Positions 34,711-44,500 of a stretch of 46,495 bases of DNA are shown here, piece by piece (within the stretch, counting starts at the first letter, position 1; each line of letters opens with the position of its first letter). The translations under genes were made by a program, and so were the position numbers. This DNA comes from Alteromonadaceae bacterium BrNp21-10 (lineage in GTDB: Bacteria; Pseudomonadota; Gammaproteobacteria; Enterobacterales; Alteromonadaceae). The DNA lies in contig JAUHQD010000022.1 in NCBI GenBank assembly GCA_030418115.1, positions 1-46,495 of the forward strand. Reading direction: 5' to 3'. A model generated the notes under the pieces. The model worked only from the letters and a program-made list of their open reading frames with translations, was not told where the DNA came from and searched no databases.

Positions 34711-35640
34711 TCAAGGGAACGTTATAGTGACATTGTCCAATAAAATAGTATCTGCTGTTCCATCGGTTAATGGGCCATTGAGTTGCAACGCGATGCGCTC
34801 GATAATGGCTATATCGCCACTTCCGCTATCTGTCGGACTAAAACTGAAAGTATTAATCCCTGCTACTAACGGTTCAACAGGGCCATACATGCGTACATAA
34901 GCAGGATCACCGGTTTGCACATAACCCTGGGCGGTTAAGCCTCCATCAACTTGTGCCTGAGTCACCGTAATGGTGTATTCAATGCTGGTTCCCGCATAGT
35001 CAGCCTGACTAATTTGCTTGATCAGGTTTTGGCTATTAGCACTCCAGTCGGGCACTATTTCAGCTGCTTGGGCGGCCGGATCATAGCCCACAACTGAATT
35101 AGTACCGTAATCGTTGCGCCATCCTTCTGCATCGGTCAAAAAGTTATATTCTACTGTGGTCGGCGGTGCGATAAACGGTAATGTTACCGTTACCTTGTCC
35201 AGTAAAATTGTATCCAACTCGGCTGGTGTAGCAGCCAGTGAACCATTCAGTTGCAGGGAGACCCGCTCAATAATAGTAATATCATTGTTGCCATTATCAG
35301 TGGGGTTGAAGGTAAAGGTATTTACACCAACGGTAAGCGGCACTACTGGGCCATACATACGCGCATAACTACCCTGAGCACCAGTTTGTACATAACCTTG
35401 AGCAGTCATTCCTGCATCGACTTGAGCCTGAGTCACTCTTATTGTGTATTCAATACTGGCTCCGGTGTAATCTGTTTCGCTAATTTGACCAATCACATTT
35501 TGTGAGGTTACTGACCAATCAGCAACAATCTCGGCGGCTTGTTCTGCCGGATTATGATTAACTACGGTTGTTGTACCGTAATCACCACGCCAGCCTTGTA
35601 AACCACTGATAAAGTCATAAGTGATCACTGTTGGTTCAGG
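34711..35640 (-). repeat. Tandem duplication of a C-terminal module in the xylanase gene
   Basis: Two adjacent coding repeats of about 460 bp (roughly 35165-35640 and 34711-35165) encode modules sharing EGWR.DYGT or QGWR.DYGT, QAAEIV.DWS, SIEYTI.VTQAQVD, QGYVQTG and RMYGPV blocks. Each ends in a DTILL-D-VT strand. The second copy has small deletions. Confidence 0.85.
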
Positions 35641-37884
35641 AACACCGCCGCCTTCAACCGTAATATTCAAATCAAGTAGAGTGCTAATATATTCACCAAC
35701 CTGTACTTGAACCAGTAAGTTGTAACTACTTAATGTGAGCCCTGCGGATACCGTTATTTCACCGGTATTAGCATCAATAGCAAACAATTCTGCGCCACTA
35801 CCACCGAGTATTGACCAGGTGATGGTTTCACCATCAGGATGGGCACTACCATTAATAGTGGTTGTTTCTAAATCAACCACTGCTGTGCCCGCTGTTACCG
35901 AATTACTGGTTTCAACGTTTCCAGGAGCAGTGACCAGCGGTAAAACACCGCGTACATAACCTTTTAACCAAACCAGCGCCGGTTTTTCTGCACCATTTTC
36001 AAATGCTAGGTGCGCCCCCTGATTTTCACGCCAGTGACCGGGCAGATAACCCCACATAGTGATGCCTTTAATAGCAGGATGGTTCCAGAACATCGGAAAC
36101 AAACGTTGATAATCCATTAGCTGTATCAAGTCTGTTGGGCCATCGATATCCAACTCAGTAACATACAAATCAAAACCGGTTGCTGCTAAACGATCAATAT
36201 TGTCTAACATGTTCTGATTGTTACCGGTGGTAGAGAACGCGTGTCCCTGAAAACCGATAGCATCGATTAGGCCGCGTTCGTCGAGTAGCTCAACCAGTTC
36301 TATCATCAATGATGTGCGTGATCCGGTGTTGATCACGCTATATTCGTTGATCATTAACTTAGTTGTAGCGGGGAATATATTACGTGCCATCTGAAAAGCA
36401 TTGATTATCCAGTCAAATCTAGCCGCTTGCGCTGCTGCTGCACTTTGATCCATTCCCAAACCAACATAGTGAGAAATGAGTTCCGTGGTGGTTTCTGGAG
36501 CAAACAGTCTGAGTGCATCAATATAACCCGGGCCATTATTAGCCGAATTAGGTGGATCATTATCGAACTCGTTTACGACTTCGATAAAATCAATGTCAGC
36601 GTAACGGTCATTAACGGCGTTATACCACTCTAGGATCTCTTCCAACTGCTCTGTTGCTGGTAGTGCGCTAATCCAGCTTGGTTGTTGATTACCCCAGACT
36701 AAAACATGGTGTTTATAGATATAGCCATTGTCTTTAGCCATATTGTAAGCTTGATCTAGTTCCGTCCAATTAAACACATCACGGGTTGGCTCGGCAGAAC
36801 CCCATTTTCCACCATTTTCCGGTGTGACCTGATTCCAGTAAGCAGTAAAGTTGACTGCTTGGCGGCCGCAACACACACCGCCAACAAATTTGTCTTTACC
36901 ATCAGCCATAGGTGGCCCTTGAGGTACAAAAGGCTCCGGGGGAGGCACAACTTCACCGGCTAAACCACTTTCAAGTTCTTCGATAGTAAAAAGCACCCCC
37001 TCTTGAGCAAATGCGAATTTGTCTATATCGAGCCCGTCTTCCCGACCGGCAAAACGAAATGTCTGGGTTAGCTCTCCTTCTGGCACGGTATAAACCGTCC
37101 CTGCTAATTTTACCCACTTCCATACTTGTGTCACCGATGAACCACCACCAACTACAGGTTCATTCGGTTGATAACCACTTTCGCCAGGTGCAGGAAAACC
37201 TGAAATGCTGTTGATTGAAATCCAACCATTGTTGACACCAAAACCACTAGGTGAGAAAAAACTGTCATCATTTGCGGCATCAGGCCCTACGCGCAAACGA
37301 ACATAAAGTTCATAGTTAGCCGCTTGTGGGAATGTGATACCTAATTGAACAACACGATTGTCATCAGTTGGTTCGTTAGCATCGGTTGAATTAATCGATA
37401 CATAACTTGGATCACCATCGGTAAGGGTAAATTCGCTCCCCATATAGAGTAACTCACCGGCACCACCGCCTTCTGCTTCTACATAGGTGGCAGTATTGGG
37501 ATCAAGGTTTTGCAAGGTGGCATCGAAAGATATTGCCCTACGATCAAAAACAAAGCGAACCTTGGTTTCTATTGAATCACCTGAGGCGATTTCCTGCGAG
37601 GCAACATTGAAAAATGGAATGTCGTCAGTACTCATACCATCTTCACTAGAGACCGTGAGATTGGCATTAGCAACCAGTATTCGAAACGGTCCTGGTATTG
37701 TTGTAGTACCGGAATTAGTAATAGTAACGTAGACAATATACTCGCGCGTGGCTCTATCGATTGATGGTCTTGTGGTTGATATAGTGATGTCATTTTGTAC
37801 ATCGACCCAATCAGCCATGACAAGTTGAGGAAAAAGTAACAACAGGGCACAAAGTGTCCCATTGAAGGTTTTGAAAATCTTCAT
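34711..37884 (-). CDS. Modular secreted GH10 endo-beta-1,4-xylanase
   Basis: This 1057-residue protein has a signal peptide (about 1-24) and two N-terminal beta-sandwich regions, about 25-125 and 130-305. The second of these is CBM-like and is followed by a Pro-rich linker. The GH10 barrel is about 325-660, with the acid/base Glu near 439 (EVVNEFDND) and nucleophile Glu near 576 (YVTELDID). A cadherin/Ig-like domain (about 665-750) and two tandem copies of a roughly 150-residue module (about 755-905 and 909-1057) follow. Those modules are about 65% identical and probably bind carbohydrate. AAAGG precedes the ATG. It would degrade xylan outside the cell. Confidence 0.9.
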   Translation of the reverse strand: MKIFKTFNGTLCALLLLFPQLVMADWVDVQNDITISTTRPSIDRATREYIVYVTITNSGTTTIPGPFRILVANANLTVSSEDGMSTDDIPFFNVASQEIASGDSIETKVRFVFDRRAISFDATLQNLDPNTATYVEAEGGGAGELLYMGSEFTLTDGDPSYVSINSTDANEPTDDNRVVQLGITFPQAANYELYVRLRVGPDAANDDSFFSPSGFGVNNGWISINSISGFPAPGESGYQPNEPVVGGGSSVTQVWKWVKLAGTVYTVPEGELTQTFRFAGREDGLDIDKFAFAQEGVLFTIEELESGLAGEVVPPPEPFVPQGPPMADGKDKFVGGVCCGRQAVNFTAYWNQVTPENGGKWGSAEPTRDVFNWTELDQAYNMAKDNGYIYKHHVLVWGNQQPSWISALPATEQLEEILEWYNAVNDRYADIDFIEVVNEFDNDPPNSANNGPGYIDALRLFAPETTTELISHYVGLGMDQSAAAAQAARFDWIINAFQMARNIFPATTKLMINEYSVINTGSRTSLMIELVELLDERGLIDAIGFQGHAFSTTGNNQNMLDNIDRLAATGFDLYVTELDIDGPTDLIQLMDYQRLFPMFWNHPAIKGITMWGYLPGHWRENQGAHLAFENGAEKPALVWLKGYVRGVLPLVTAPGNVETSNSVTAGTAVVDLETTTINGSAHPDGETITWSILGGSGAELFAIDANTGEITVSAGLTLSSYNLLVQVQVGEYISTLLDLNITVEGGGVPEPTVITYDFISGLQGWRGDYGTTTVVNHNPAEQAAEIVADWSVTSQNVIGQISETDYTGASIEYTIRVTQAQVDAGMTAQGYVQTGAQGSYARMYGPVVPLTVGVNTFTFNPTDNGNNDITIIERVSLQLNGSLAATPAELDTILLDKVTVTLPFIAPPTTVEYNFLTDAEGWRNDYGTNSVVGYDPAAQAAEIVPDWSANSQNLIKQISQADYAGTSIEYTITVTQAQVDGGLTAQGYVQTGDPAYVRMYGPVEPLVAGINTFSFSPTDSGSGDIAIIERIALQLNGPLTDGTADTILLDNVTITFP

Positions 37885-37997
37885 ATTTAATGACCTTTCA
37901 TAAAATAATTTGCTTTGTAAAAAACAATCCCAAAACCAAACACTTTCTATTGCAAATAGAAAACCACGTGACTACATAGCCGGACTGTTAATATTCT

Positions 37998-38675
37998 CTA
38001 GATATTTTTTTTCCTATACGTTGCCAAACCTGCTAAACCCAAGGCAAAAATGGCTAACGTTGAAGGTTCTGGCACTTGTGGAACCGCAACTTCTACGAGT
38101 GAAACGTTGTTTATGTTAAGCGATGAGCCTGAAAAATCGGTCCGATTATCTAAATCGACACCCAAAAAGAGATCGAACTCAACAAAGATGCCGTTTTGAT
38201 TAGCAAAAGAACTATCTAGTAAAAATGATAAGTTGTAATCAAGCGAACCATCCACATCAGCAGTTGTAAATAATCCTGAGGTGAAATTTCCAGTTCCATT
38301 GCTAATGCCCACAAAAAAGTAGTCGGCAATAAAAGAGGGATCGGGGCTGGTTAAATCACTACTGACGTCAAAATCCAGTGTTAATAGAAAACTACTGTCA
38401 GTTGCTCCTGACAGATCTAGTTCCTGACTTAGTGCAGTGTAGACAAAAGCATCATTGGCTCCACCAAAATCTACGTTCATTTGCGCAGAACAATTGGGCG
38501 TGCTGCCATTAATACTAAGGTCATTGGAGCCTGCAAGTGGAGCACCAAAATCAGACTCTTGTTGCCATCCGCTAAAATCACAGGTCGCAAAATCACCATT
38601 GGTTATTGCTGCAGCTTGAAGTTGTGAGGTGAGAGCACAACCAAGGATTAGTACTGCATATTTGAGTTTTTTCAT
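37998..38675 (-). CDS. PEP-CTERM sorting-domain protein
   Basis: The 225-residue protein has an N-terminal signal (MKKLKYAVLILGCALTSQLQA), a Thr/Ser/Asp-rich body with little charge, and a C-terminal PEP-CTERM tail: VPEPSTLAIFALGLAGLA followed by the basic TYRKKNI. PEP-CTERM proteins are cut and anchored or released by an exosortase, usually in polysaccharide-rich surface layers. The body starts ITNGDFATCDFSGWQQ, a pattern common at the start of such proteins. No exosortase gene is in the window. It lies 113 bp upstream of the xylanase gene on the same strand. Confidence 0.88.
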   Translation of the reverse strand: MKKLKYAVLILGCALTSQLQAAAITNGDFATCDFSGWQQESDFGAPLAGSNDLSINGSTPNCSAQMNVDFGGANDAFVYTALSQELDLSGATDSSFLLTLDFDVSSDLTSPDPSFIADYFFVGISNGTGNFTSGLFTTADVDGSLDYNLSFLLDSSFANQNGIFVEFDLFLGVDLDNRTDFSGSSLNINNVSLVEVAVPQVPEPSTLAIFALGLAGLATYRKKNI

Positions 38676-38724
38676 ATTTTCATTTCTCTAAATTCGCGAA
38701 AATAACAATGTTATTGCACAATAA

Positions 38725-38761
38725 ATTTCATTCCAAAACACATGTGTTGTGTAAATGAAAT
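38725..38761. promoter_or_regulatory. Nested palindrome upstream of PEP-CTERM gene
   Basis: An inner perfect palindrome ACACATGTGT (38738-38747) is nested in outer arms ATTTCATT (38725-38732) and AATGAAAT (38754-38761). It lies 50-86 bp before the start codon. A further AATAAC-AAT-GTTATT repeat lies at 38701-38715. Confidence 0.4.
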
Positions 38762-39678
38762 GTAAAAATATTGTATCTATAGGGATGTTAATTGATTTGT
38801 AAGGTATGTATATAAAGGCGATTTGGTGTTAATTGTCTGTCATAAGCTAATTTGTGAGTAGAAAGTCATAGAACGCATAGAACGGGGGACAGGTAAATTT
38901 TAACTTAATCCTATAAATCAGAGCTTTATACAAAAGAGTAGGATCGGAAATAAAAATGAGTGATTAAAAAGTGATAATCATATTCACTCTAGAATAAAAA
39001 ATAAAGTAAGAAACAAATGAATTAACAGAAGCTTTAGTTGGAGATATGTATTTATAAAAAGGTCTAACTCAATTCAGCGTTGTGAATAAATGGGGTCATA
39101 TACACATTAAGTGTAAAATAAGAAACTACACTAGCCACAAACATATATTCCCCTGCCAAGCAAAGTTTGGCTCCATTTCCCCCTTCACAATATTCTGATT
39201 CAGATTAGCTGACCGTTACTCAAGGTACGGATGATGTGGCTTAACTGTGCAATCGAATTAGCAAAGCACTGCTTTGCAGATTGAGCCAGAAATCAAGGAT
39301 GATTTTTGCGGACTTTGCCTTGAAGCGGGATGCGATAAAAACAAGGCCCCGAAAGTCCAAAGAGGTCGGGTAAGCCCCTTCTCTGATTGCCGTCGCCAAC
39401 GCGACTCCCAAATTAAAATCCAGTACAAAAGCTAAATTGGCGCAGCCAATAATAAAATACCCTCGCGCAGCATGGAGCCGCGTGAAGAAAAAATGTAGGG
39501 GATGACAGTTAGCACAGCCAATAAATGAGTCGATGTAAACAATAAAAGTAGATACCTGCCTTCGCAGGTAAGACAAACAAAGTACGCTAATAAACGTTGA
39601 GCATCCTTCGACAAGCTCAGGACGAACGGGAATCGCCAGTCGGCGTAACCAATAAAAATCTGTCGCTGCCGCGACCCA
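38762..39678. repeat. Non-coding, repeat-rich intergenic region
   Basis: About 0.9 kb has no convincing gene. Recognisable pieces include GGGGGACAGGTAAATTTT near 38885 and TGGGGTCATATACAC near 39090, both like tags that flank REP-associated transposases. There are three GC.CAGCCAATAA-like motifs (39439, 39511, and 39641 diverged) and a palindrome TACCTGC-cttc-GCAGGTA (39553-39570). CCTTCGACAAGCTCAGGAC and ACGAACGG (39605-39629) form a motif widely dispersed in bacterial genomes. A 111-codon minus-strand frame here looks like translated repeat, not a gene. Confidence 0.5.
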
Positions 39679-41112
39679 TTATTGGGGCTCTACAGTTACC
39701 ACAATACGTTTATAACTGGATAACGCTGGACTGCCTTTGTCGGTGACTTTTAAAATAATATGTACCGTTTGAGTTTCTGTTACTTCCGGTGCAGTCACGT
39801 AAATAGCGTGGGCATTATTGGCTGCGCCTGTTGAAACGGCTTTCTTGTAAGTACCGGCTTCAGGATAATCAAACCAAATAAAACTCAAGTTATCGCCATC
39901 TGGATCCGTTGAGGCGCTGGCATCTAATGGGAAGCCTTGGCCCGATTTAACCGTAAAGTGGTCGGCACTTTTTAACACGGGCACAGGTGCATGGTTTGCT
40001 TGCTGATAGCTTTGAGTAGTCCAGTCCATGCGCGCCGCAAAGTCATTTTGAAAATCATCACGCCAGCGCCATAATGTTTCTTTATAACCTTCAAAACTCT
40101 GCTTTCCCGGTACCGTTGCACGGCCATATTCACCTTGTACATAGGGTGTGAATTTATCGTTAGCATCAGTCCAAATGGCCCGCGTTTCCGGCGCGATAAT
40201 TACGTCTGAACCGCCTTCTTTGGTTTTCGAAAAGTCGGGAATAGAAAGTTCGTAACGACCTCCCCAACCGCCCCAGTTGGGCTTTTCGGCGTGATTCAAA
40301 CCATTAGGAATAAGCGATAGAAAAGCCGGTGTATCGCCTTCAACGCCCCAGGCAACGTCAGGATAACGTGCACCTAACGGCCCATGACCTTGCTGAATGT
40401 TTTGTGCAAACCACTTATTGCTAATACTGCTGTTATCGATACCGTCAATAACCGAGTTAATGCCAGTCCATGTGGCGCTGTCGTAATCATCACCGGGGCT
40501 AACGATATAAAATAAACTAGGGAAGTTATCTCTGATCCAGATTCCGCTATCGTCTTGATCAGAGATGGTATACACCCTAATTTTATCAATGAGGGCTTTA
40601 GCTTCACTAGCAGACTTGGTTTTACGTATTGTATGTAATGCTTGAGCAAGAGTATTTACCCCACCCCAGGTTGAAATCCACAAAGGACGTTGATCTTTTT
40701 TCTCAAGTTCTTGAATGATCCAATCTGAGCCCTCGGAATCATGACCATCGCCCACCCCCAGCATTCCGTATTTAGGTAAACCGGATTTGACCAACTTTAA
40801 AAGCTGTTTAGCCTTTGGGTAGCCTGTCTTATGCTTGGTTAAATTCGGCTGAACTTCGCCATAAGCGTTAATCACCTTAATGATCGACTCAGGCTCCACT
40901 GAGTTTTTATGCCAAACCGAAGTCGTTGCGACTATGCCTTTAATATCAATTTCATTAGCATACAAAAACAACCGCACTAATGATTGCGTATCATCTGGGT
41001 CGGCTTCAATATCAGTAAGAATAATAACCCGATGTTTTTCAACACCCTTCGCGTAAGTGCCGCTAGACAGTAGTGATAAACAAACTACTACAAGAGTGAA
41101 CCAATTTTTCAT
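39679..41112 (-). CDS. Sde182-like protein (DUF1593, nucleoside-hydrolase-like fold), secreted
   Basis: The 477-residue protein has a Sec signal (MKNWFTLVVVCLSLLSSGTYA) and an N-terminal domain of the nucleoside-hydrolase fold. Its metal-binding signature is ILTDIEADPDDTQSL, with GDGHDSEGSDWI further on. A beta-sandwich C-terminal domain of about 90 residues contains LDASASTDPDGDNLSF. This two-domain layout matches the DUF1593 / cellulose-binding Sde182 family found in polysaccharide degraders. The start is ATG 41112; TTG 41124 in the same frame would only add four residues. Its enzymatic role is unproven. Confidence 0.8.
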   Translation of the reverse strand: MKNWFTLVVVCLSLLSSGTYAKGVEKHRVIILTDIEADPDDTQSLVRLFLYANEIDIKGIVATTSVWHKNSVEPESIIKVINAYGEVQPNLTKHKTGYPKAKQLLKLVKSGLPKYGMLGVGDGHDSEGSDWIIQELEKKDQRPLWISTWGGVNTLAQALHTIRKTKSASEAKALIDKIRVYTISDQDDSGIWIRDNFPSLFYIVSPGDDYDSATWTGINSVIDGIDNSSISNKWFAQNIQQGHGPLGARYPDVAWGVEGDTPAFLSLIPNGLNHAEKPNWGGWGGRYELSIPDFSKTKEGGSDVIIAPETRAIWTDANDKFTPYVQGEYGRATVPGKQSFEGYKETLWRWRDDFQNDFAARMDWTTQSYQQANHAPVPVLKSADHFTVKSGQGFPLDASASTDPDGDNLSFIWFDYPEAGTYKKAVSTGAANNAHAIYVTAPEVTETQTVHIILKVTDKGSPALSSYKRIVVTVEPQ

Positions 41113-41226
41113 CGATAGAACCAATAATCATTTCAAATTACTTACAAATTTAACGCGATACTAAAATAACTGCCTATTACGTATTTTTATTTAGGCATGT
41201 ATTAATGCCACCACTCCTCATTTATT

Positions 41227-41454
41227 AACCTCAGTTCGGGATAAGCAATGCCTTACAGCACAGCTATTTTGCCCCTCTCTACGTTGTCCACTATGGGTTT
41301 AGAATGACTAAACAACATAGTGAACGCCTTCATATGAAAAAATAGCTGCACTGTACCGAATAAAAACAATATTAATATTAGTAAATAAAAGTAACCCATT
41401 GAAATATAAATGGTATATCTACATTTTCGACAAGTCTTATCCCGAACTGAGGTT
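41227..41454. mobile_element. MITE-like element with perfect 19-bp terminal inverted repeats
   Basis: The left end AACCTCAGTTCGGGATAAG (41227-41245) is the exact reverse complement of 41436-41454. A 4-bp direct repeat, TATT, flanks it on both sides (41223-41226 and 41455-41458), as expected for a target-site duplication. The 228-bp interior has no gene. A diverged fragment of the same left end occurs at 1420-1464, which supports a dispersed family. Confidence 0.75.
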
Positions 41455-41529
41455 TATTAGCTTTCACCAATGGGTATGTGCTGGTGGTTAGTTTGGGCGA
41501 AGGCAGGTATGACGAACGGTATCACTCAC

Positions 41530-41558
41530 AAAAAAGCCGCTAATTCAGCGGCTTTTTT
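41530..41558 (-). terminator. Rho-independent terminator after RND efflux operon
   Basis: The perfect 12-bp stem is AAAAAAGCCGCT (41530-41541) / AGCGGCTTTTTT (41547-41558), with a 5-nt loop. It lies 21 bp past the permease stop, and the T-run is present in both directions. Confidence 0.9.
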
Positions 41559-41578
41559 CAACAAATCACGAGTCCCCG

Positions 41579-44500
41579 CTAGGGATCACTACGCATATCC
41601 AAAGTATCGGCATCCATAACTGATGGCGTCTTCTTACGGCTAAACGCATTCTTCATATCCGCTAACATCATATACAAACAAGGTACTAGCAACAGCGTAA
41701 TCACCGTGGCAAACAAAATACCAAAGGCTAATGATATGGCCATAGGGATAACTATTTGCGCTTGTAAGCTGCGTTCAAAGACGATGGGCAATAACCCCAT
41801 AAAGGTCGTTAGTGAGGTTAAGATAATCGGTCTGAAACGCTGTGCACCGGCTTGCATAACCGAATCTAACACCGAATGTCCTTCTGAACGGGCGCGATTA
41901 ACAAAGTCCACCATGATCAGGCTGTCATTCACCACTACGCCGGTTAATGCAATAATGCCGCACATCGACAAAACGCTGACCGCATGACCCAAGAGTAAAT
42001 GGCCGGCAATCGCACCGACCACACCAAAGGGAATAACCGACATGATAATTAACGGCTGCGAGTAAGACTTTAACGGCACTGCCATAAGTGCATAAATGGC
42101 AAATAACGCGAACAAGAAGCCTTGCAACAAACTGACCAAAGCATCGGCTTGTTCTTTAGCGTTACCGTCCAATTTAAAATCAATACTAGGATAACGTTCG
42201 AGTAAATCGGGAATAAAGTCGGCAGTCACTTCGCTAACCACTTTACCCGGCTCAAGACGAGCCTTATCCACTTTACCGGTAACGGTTAATGAACGAACAC
42301 CATCTTGACGGATGATAGAGCCATAGCCTTTACCCATTTCAATATCCGCGACTTCTGAAAACGGAATTTCTTCACCAGTAGCCGTACGGATGCGCATTTG
42401 CTCAAGGTTACCTATAGAATTACGTTCTTCTTTGGGATAACGCACCATGACCTTAACTTCTTCATCGCCACGCTGAATACGTTGTGCTTCAGCACCATAG
42501 AATCCGTAACGTACCTGACGGGCCAAGGCATCTAAACTTAAGCCCATAACTTCAGCCTGAGGTTTGATTTTCAAACGAATTTCATCACTGCCACCGGCAA
42601 AACTGTCGTTGACATCTGCTACACCATCATAGGTTTTCAAGTGGGCTTTTAGCTCTTCGGTAGCAGCACGCAATTCATCCAATTTCTTACCACTGAACTG
42701 GAAGGACAAGTCTGCGCCCCCACCGGGACCACCAGCAGAGCCAATGTCAATGGTTTTCACGCCGGCTATTTCCGGCATATGTTTACGCCAACGATTTTGG
42801 ATTTCAATGCCGTCCATATCGCGTGTTTCGGCTTTAGACAACTCTACAAACACTTGCCCTACGGTATTGCCTTGGTCAAATGCCATGGAATGTTTAATCA
42901 CACTGCTACCGCTTTCTTTAACGACTTCGGCATCCATGGAGTACAGCGCGTCCATCAACTGATCGATTGCCTCATCTCGCTGCAGTACCGATGAGCCCGG
43001 CTCCAGTTCAATCGAGCCCATAATGAAATCACTAGGAATGTCAGGGAAGAATACAAAACGTACTTGTCCGCCCATAAACAACCCGACGGTAATAATAATA
43101 GCGGCAATAAAACTGGCTAATGTGGTGTAGCGATTGGCAATCGCCTTCTTCAAAAACGGCTGGTAATACTTTTCGACAAAAACCTTAATGCCTTCACTAA
43201 AGAAATTACGGATTTTTTGTAGCTTATTGGCTTTATTGGGATCCACTGGCTCATCTTTCATATGGATCAAATGCGCGGGCAATACCAGCTTGGATTCAAT
43301 CAATGAGAACATTAAACATAAGATCACCACCCAAGCGATGGTTTTCCAGATCACGCCAAAGGGGCCAGATACCATCAACATGGGTGTAAAAGCGGCGACG
43401 GTGGTTAACACCCCAAACGTAGCAGGCATGGCAACTTTTTTGACTCCGGTGATCACGCTCTCGGCGCTATGGCCTTTTTTATCGATTTCAGAATAGGCCG
43501 ATTCCCCCATAATAATGGCATCATCCACCACTATCCCCAGCACTAAGATAAAGCCAAATAGGCTGATCATATTGATTGAGACTGAGAAAAGTTCCATCGG
43601 CATTAATAGTAAAGTACCAAGAAAACATACCGGTAAACCCACTATGACCCAAAACGCCAAACGTATTTTAAGAAACAGTGACAACACCAAAAACACCAAC
43701 AACGCACCAAAACCCATATTACTCAACATCATGTTTAAGCGGTCGGCTAAGTAAAAAGAACTATCACCCCACACATCGGCACTAATACCATCTGGTAGTT
43801 GGGTTTTCTTTTTAACTAAATACGCATTTACGACTTTAGAAATTTCTAATGCATTTTCCTCTCCAACGGCATTTACCCTTACATTAAGCGCTTTTTTACG
43901 ATCAAACATGTCATAGGAGTTATATTCAACAAAACCATCTCTAATTTCCGCGATATCCCCCAACGTTAGGCGAGTACCATCTGGATGGGTAAGCAAAATA
44001 ATTTTGGCAAAATCTTGACCATTATAGGCTTGCCCTTTGGCCCGCAGCAGAATGTCACCGTCATCCGAGCGAATAGAGCCACCGGGCATATCGATAGAAG
44101 TACGACGAATGGCCGTTACCAATTGTTGGAAGGTCAGACCGTATTCCTGCATTTTGCGTTCTGAAATCTCAATTGACATTTCATAATTACGGTCACCAAT
44201 TACTTGAACATTGGTTACCCCAGACAAATTGGCTATTTCATCACGTATTTCTTTGGCTAATTCTTTAAGCACTCGTTCCGACGTATCACCATATAACGCC
44301 ACCCACATAACCGTTTGGGTTTGTTTTTGCCGATAAATTACCGGCTTTTCGATGTTTTCGGGAAAGCTTGGAATAGCATCAACCTGCACTTTAACTTCGT
44401 CCAGCACCAGTTGCGGATCGTAATCTTCTTCCACTTCGATATTAACCGTACCCATGCCTTCATTGGCAATGGCGATAACGCGTTTGATGCCTTGAATATT

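Noticed and set aside
39241-39576. 111-codon minus-strand frame in the repeat-rich region
   Set aside because: Its translation contains near-repeats (two FIGCAN/IIGCAN units) that mirror the repeat tags in the DNA, and there is no convincing ribosome-binding site. It is best seen as translated repeat.
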